A DNA stretch of 64,000 nt from Zeugodacus cucurbitae. Taxonomy: Eukaryota > Arthropoda > Insecta > Diptera > Tephritidae. Every line of letters starts with the position of its first letter. Positions within the stretch are counted from its first letter, which is position 1. Made by a program: the position numbers and the translations under genes. The DNA lies in assembly GCF_028554725.1 (NCBI RefSeq), contig NC_071668.1, positions 52,247,732-52,311,731 of the forward strand, read 5' to 3'. Shown in pieces: positions 59,276 to 64,000 of the stretch. A model generated the notes under the pieces. It did not search any database. It saw only the letters and a list, made by a program, of their open reading frames with translations, and was not told the DNA's origin.

Positions 59276-60465
59276 CAAGTAAGGAATGGCTAAGTTCGGG
59301 TGTAACCGAACATTTTATACTTTCGCAATTTATTTATTTATTTAACTTTATTTATATTATATAATACACAATTTGACCCACATATTCGTCATATATATTG
59401 TATAAAGTCCATTGAAAATTGGAAACCATAATATTAGGTTAGAAGCACCGAGGTCCTCGTGTTCGATATATGGGGCCTTAAAAACCTATGGTCCGATTTC
59501 GGCGATTTTTAGAATGAGGCTGCCACACTATAAATGTAGTATTTGTGCAAAGTTCTGCACCGATATCTTCACTAGTGCTTACTTTATATATTGTAAAGTA
59601 AACGATTCAGATCGTCTTCAAAGTTCTGGTATATAGGAAATAGGCGTGGTTGTGAAGCGATTTGGTCTATTTTCACAACATATCATTGGGATGTAAGGAA
59701 ACTATTACAAACCAAGTTTCATTGAAATCGGTCGAGTAGTTCCTGAGATCTGGTTTTTGACCCATAAGTGGGCGACGCCACGCCCATTTTCCATTTTGTA
59801 AAAAAAATCTGAGTGCAGCTTCCATCTGCCATTTCTTATGTGAAATTTAGTGTTTCTGACGTTTTTCGTTAGTGAGTTAACCCACTTTCCCACTTTTAGT
59901 AATTTTCAACCTAACCTTTGTATGGGCGGTGTGTGTGGTTATTATCCAATTTCAACTTATTTCATGGTGTGTGGTGGGGTACGTAAGAGAACCGACTGCA
60001 TAAAGTTTGGTTTATTTAGATTTATTGGTTTGCGAGATATATACAAATAACCGATTTGGGGGCGGGGCCACGCCCACTTCCTCAAAAAAAATTTATCCAA
60101 ATATGCCCCTTAGTGCGATCCTTTGTTCCAAATTTCACTTTTATAACTTTATTTATGGCTTAGTTATGACACTTTATGTGTTTTCTCTTTTCGCCATTTT
60201 ATGGGCTGGCAGTGGTCCGATTTTGCCCATTTTCGAATGCAATCCTCTCACGGTCCCAAGGAACGTGTGTTCCAAGTTCCATCAATATATCCCAATTTTT
60301 ACTCAAGTTATCCGTTGCACGGACGGACGGACGGACAGACAGACATTCGGATTTTGACTCGTCTCGTCACCCTGATCATTTTGATATACATAGCCTTATA
60401 TCTAACTGGTTTAGTTTTATGACTTACAAACAACCGTTATGTGAACAAAACTATAATACTCTCTA
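59276..60465 (-). mobile_element. Helentron-like element, long form, 5' hairpin truncated
   Basis: Same layout as the copies at 24,791 and 31,708: 3' end CATTCCTTACTTG, stem-loop, GGGGCGGGGCCACGCCC block, (GTCT/GTCC) tract at about 60,320-60,343. At the 5' end TAGAGAGTATTATAG is present but the outermost TATACTCTCGCAAC is missing. Confidence 0.65.
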
Positions 60466-60700
60466 ATGGGGGCATAGCTCACAGATAGCTCTTTATTTCA
60501 TTGAAGAATATTGGAGATCATTTCTCTTTCACTAGAAATTATATATAGATAAACTAATATAGTTCGGAAAACATCTGTCTAATGTAGAAACCTGCCAAAA
60601 GTAATGGGTCTAATTATTACCGTTTATATTAGCAAACAATTTGAAGCAGAGTGTACGGGACTTCCTTTCAAAAAGACAACGATCCAAAACCTACCTGTGG
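60466..60700. other. Short spacer
   Basis: It starts with a GGGGGCATAGCTCACAGATAGC stretch reminiscent of a tRNA 5' end but without the rest of a tRNA. Nothing else seen. Confidence 0.3.
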
Positions 60701-61100
60701 GGCTCTGGTTCACGGACACCACCCGGACATTAATCACCTATTTCAGCTCGATACGCTTGGTCCAACGATGCTGGAACTTCTTTAACCCTTCTGATAAATA
60801 CATTTCTTGCAATGCTCGCAACGGTGGCGCAGATAACCTAATCAGTGACTTTTATATGTTTGGAAAAAGTCGAAGTGGCCAAGCCTGGAGAATACGAATA
60901 ATCGTTGCGTAAATCGACCAATTGAGGCATGTTGACTGCGTTGTCATGGTGGAACCTTATGTTCTTCGTCCCCAAATGAACCGCTATTTTTTGCAATTCA
61001 GCATCGATTCAGAGCAATAATTCAACACTTTTACAAGTAGTCAATGTAGATCACACCTTATGAATCCAAAAAACCGGTGTACTTCACCTTTCCTGTCGAT
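60701..61100 (-). pseudogene. Mariner transposase fossil, C-terminal
   Basis: Minus-strand frames give FHHDNA-like residues (second catalytic Asp block, about 60,945), YSPGLA (degraded SPDLA), and LSEGLKKFQHRWTKRIELK (about 60,745-60,800), the mariner C terminus. Stops and frameshifts throughout. Confidence 0.6.
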
Positions 61101-61129
61101 AGGAGAGTCTTCGTCCGCTTAGATTAGAT

Positions 61130-61620
61130 TAAGATATTGAGCGATCGCACTGCAACCTACATATGTTCTATTGCTCATTTAACCCCAAAGCGTAAAGAAA
61201 GCTTAATAGTGTTCCAGGGCTGACATGATACTATCTCTTTGGGAATACAGGACCCCCATTACTTTACTCCATTTCTTCGCGATTGCAGGACAGTCAACGA
61301 GTAGATGATCAGGTGTTTCCGCTTTAGATCACAGAATCGATTTTGATCCGACGAGCAGATTCCTAGTTTGTGCAAATGGCTCCTTAGTCTGCAGTGCACA
61401 ATATATAGTGCCACTATTTGTTTTAGTTTGTTTCTTATTATCGCGATCAATAGTTTAACCCTATTGAACTTTTCGATACAGTCCAGAACCAGTTCCGGAT
61501 TTATTTCAAAGGATGATTTTGCCTTGAGAGCCGCTTGACTATCACTAATGATGACTATACACAATGGGGGTTTCTGTCTAATATGACCTCAGCACACTTG
61601 CTAATGACATAGATCACAGC
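61130..61620 (-). pseudogene. LINE RNase H fossil (LOA/I-like)
   Basis: The minus frame 61,564-61,259 begins ...IVIISDSQAALKAKSSFEIN, the RNase H motif SDSQAAL, followed by LVLDCIEKFNRV. After a deletion it continues RLRSHLHKLGICSSDQNRFC, the Cys-containing tail of such LINE proteins. RNase H is a feature of LOA and I clades, not of jockey or RTE (family knowledge). Confidence 0.65.
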
Positions 61621-61854
61621 TTGAAAGATGGTGGGAATTGTCCCATGGGCACAGATAACTTGAGGTTTGGTCCCGTTAAACCGGTACATGTACCATCTGT
61701 TGTCTTAAATCCGTACGTATACCAATTTACGCGATCTTATTACTCTCCTATTACCCTTCGTCCTCTTACAGTATGTGTTGCTTTTTTGTTAGGAATAACA
61801 TCGGACGTCCATCTCATCTCGTTAATTTCATTTAAAAGTACCATATACGAGAAT

Positions 61855-61948
61855 GTACTTCGCGTCATGATTGGGAAGGACCTCTCCGAGCCGTTCGATA
61901 CCAAACGAGGTTTCAGACAAGGTGACTCACTATCGTGCGACTTCACAA
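61855..61948 (+). pseudogene. RTE-like RT scrap
   Basis: RVMIGKDLSEPFDTKRGFRQ then GDSLSCDF matches the central RT block of the 18,022 LINE (there VMIGKDLSEPFDTKRGFKKG). It stops abruptly at 61,948. Confidence 0.6.
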
Positions 61949-62345
61949 GAGATCACTCCTAAAATACGTCGACGACATAACGCAATGCACCGACCACACT
62001 GCGGAAGCAGACAGATTTAGATATGCTATAAACTACATGTTATGTATCCTGGCGGAGCCGTTTACACCTTCCTTGCCTCCCTCCCAGTGAATGACGTCCT
62101 TGGAGTCTAACCACCACCCATAGCAGACGATGAGCTCGAGTTGTCACGAGAAACCAGAGTGACCCTTGCGCAACTTCGTTATGTATATTGCAGCAGGTTA
62201 AATTTATCCAGACTGAACCTCGACTTACAGAATATATGACACCCCACTCCCTTTGGTCCAACACTGTCGAGACGGCACGTTTACTAGTCCTACCATTAAA
62301 TGACCTCGATAACAACTAGACGTATTCTTTCCGTTTTAGCAGTTC
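61949..62345 (+). pseudogene. Scrap of another LINE (C-terminal RT region)
   Basis: It directly follows the RTE-like scrap. KYVDDITQCTD (the RT YxDD box), then PPPIADDELELSRETRVTLA and QLRYVYCSRLN, then LWSNTVETARLLVLPLNDLD-like residues: the usual end of another dipteran LINE ORF2. Frameshifts and stops. Confidence 0.5.
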
Positions 62346-64000
62346 TGGATAATCGTTGAAACAACAACACTCAACCTATTCGTACCGCTACCGTATTACA
62401 CAACGACTTCACAGACTACATAACCCAAGCTATGCAGAACGTTATTCAAATCACAATTCGTATACATTTTTCATCGATTCTACTGGTTTGTGCCACGGTG
62501 AATCGCTCCAAAGAGAAGTGCATACATCTAGCTATTCTCATCAAAAAGTACTCTATATAATTTTGGAAGAAAATAAAAGCAAGTTGATCGGGGCCCAACT
62601 GAACCTCTTAACATACCAAAAGAACGCATCACAAATATTTAAACTGTTCCAGCTTTAAAAGAGATTACGAAAACGCAAAAATGACATCAAAGCATTGACA
62701 GTATTTGATCAAATATAATAACCAGGCCGTCCCGGTTTGTGGATACATTATGTTTTTAAACCACATTATGTTTTTAAACCACAACACATTTTTGCTTATT
62801 AAAAATTGATGTCCCTCAAAATACAATGTATAAATAAAGACACTGTTACATACTTTTTACTACCGATAAGATTTTATTTGCTTTAAGAGAGTAACCGTTA
62901 AAATTAGTCAGAAAAAATGTCTAATAACATTGTGTGTGTGTGATCAAATATTTAATTCTTTTAAGCATAGCATTTGTGTCATTTTTATTGTTGTCGTTTG
63001 CAGCAGCGGCAGACACATACTTATTCATAGCAACTTAACTTTGCACACATTTTCCACTTACATAAAAAACATGATTTTCATTTTTAAGCACTGTGTGTAA
63101 CTATGTAGGTGAAACATTATACAAACATACATTACTTGCTATTGTAATTACCCACCAGATACATTGACATTACATGTTTACCCCGATGTATCTGCAATAT
63201 CCTTTGCCTTAACTACGTTTTTATTTTTGTTTTGATTGGGGGCTACATACATATATGTTTAGTTTATGTAAATTGTATATTAAACATTCGCACACATCCG
63301 GTTTACTTGCGCTCATTTAACTTACTCTTACCAACTCGCTCGCTCTGTAGTGCTCTCTTTAGCTATAAAAAAGCTCTCTAATTTTTAGTTTTTTGTTTTT
63401 ATTTTGGATTTTTGCTAATTTATTTTTACTTTTAGCATATGTATATACGTTTATAAATAGTATGCACTAGTATATGGTATAATGATTTGGTGGTTATCAA
63501 ATTGTGGGTACACTGCAGTATTGATATTTCTTGTTTTTTTTTTTTCTAAATTAGTATTAATTTTTCAATTCTTTATTTATATAAGCTTAAAAATCAGCAA
63601 ACATCCAAATGGTTTTGAAAAATTTAAGTTTCGCTTTAAACTCTGCTGCTGGATTTGCTTCAAACCAAAAATCGTGTGTAGACCATGTTTGCGGCGAAAA
63701 TTAATTTCAATATTTCTCAAATAAAAAATCCTTCCAACTGTTTGCTGGACAAGTGTGTCAAATGAAGGCGCCGTTGTTCTTGTTGCTGCTGTGGTTTTTA
63801 CCAAATAATATTATATCTCAAAAGCTAAATATGCCAAACTACAAAACAATAAAGCAATAAAGTGTAACAAATTTCAAATTGTTCTAACAAGTCCGTTTTG
63901 CCAATTTCACTTACAATATTACTTTGTTGTTATCGATCAATTCAATATTTGTGTAGTAGATAGAGGAGGGTCTGGAGGGTCTGCTTTAATAATACACCAG
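62346..64000. other. Spacer to the window end, no gene seen
   Basis: AT-rich, with GTGTGTGTG at 62,930 and CATACATATATG runs near 63,245. The frames at 62,356-62,658 and 63,482-63,724 show no domain. Confidence 0.45.

Noticed and set aside
60466..60500. tRNA-Ala-like start GGGGGCATAGCTCACAGATAGC
   Set aside because: No anticodon arm, T arm or 3' acceptor strand follows; at most a tRNA-derived scrap.
1..64000. CRISPR array, operon or phage structures
   Set aside because: None present; spliced genes and fly transposons show this is animal nuclear DNA.

Overview
Organism. The window is AT-rich nuclear DNA of a higher fly (Brachycera). A tephritid fruit fly such as Bactrocera, Zeugodacus or Ceratitis is my best guess. 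Evidence: two intron-containing genes with GT-AG introns of fly type (an ERK MAP kinase = rolled, and a CYLD deubiquitinase), (CA)/(TACA)/(CAA) microsatellites, and very many decayed transposons of kinds typical of Diptera (mariner, pogo-like, jockey/LOA/RTE-like LINEs, and DINE-1/'mini-me'-like Helentron derivatives carrying GGAC/AGAC tracts). The genus is inference. Layout. Positions 1-44,000 hold no gene I can support. They are layers of dead transposons, MITEs and microsatellites: mariner fossils at 1-800, 1,075-1,535 and 5,893-6,636; terminal-inverted-repeat elements at 3,283, 4,952, 5,052, 9,889, 23,811, 29,678 and 39,276; LINE fossils at 12,495, 18,022, 26,395, 36,780, 40,770 and 41,700; transposase fossils at 15,665 and 33,188; and many copies of one Helentron-like element. 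Two GC/CpG-richer microsatellite blocks (27.5-29.2 kb and 34.3-36.5 kb) look like possible promoter or 5'UTR DNA of unseen genes. Positions 44,064-52,985 are the gene-dense part. CYLD lies on the minus strand (10 coding exons, 1,037 aa, plus a possible internal first exon). rolled/ERK lies on the plus strand (7 coding exons, 405 aa). Between them, on the plus strand, is a probable three-exon 74-aa gene that ends only 94 bases before the rl start codon. The two transcription units run head to head from a shared region of about 460 bp. Positions 53,000-64,000 are rl 3'UTR, AT-rich spacer, one MITE, and another cluster of Helentron-like, LINE and mariner fossils. Biology. ERK is the terminal kinase of RTK-Ras-Raf-MEK signalling. 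CYLD removes K63/M1-linked ubiquitin in TNF/JNK and NF-kB signalling. They do not form one pathway but share an upstream region here. The least expected things are: the small upstream ORF of rl with a possible dicistronic arrangement; three spaced copies of a two-unit motif built on CGTATGAGTAAC at 21.5-24.6 kb; an empty-site comparison that dates and types a Helentron-like insertion; and several TIR families I cannot name.
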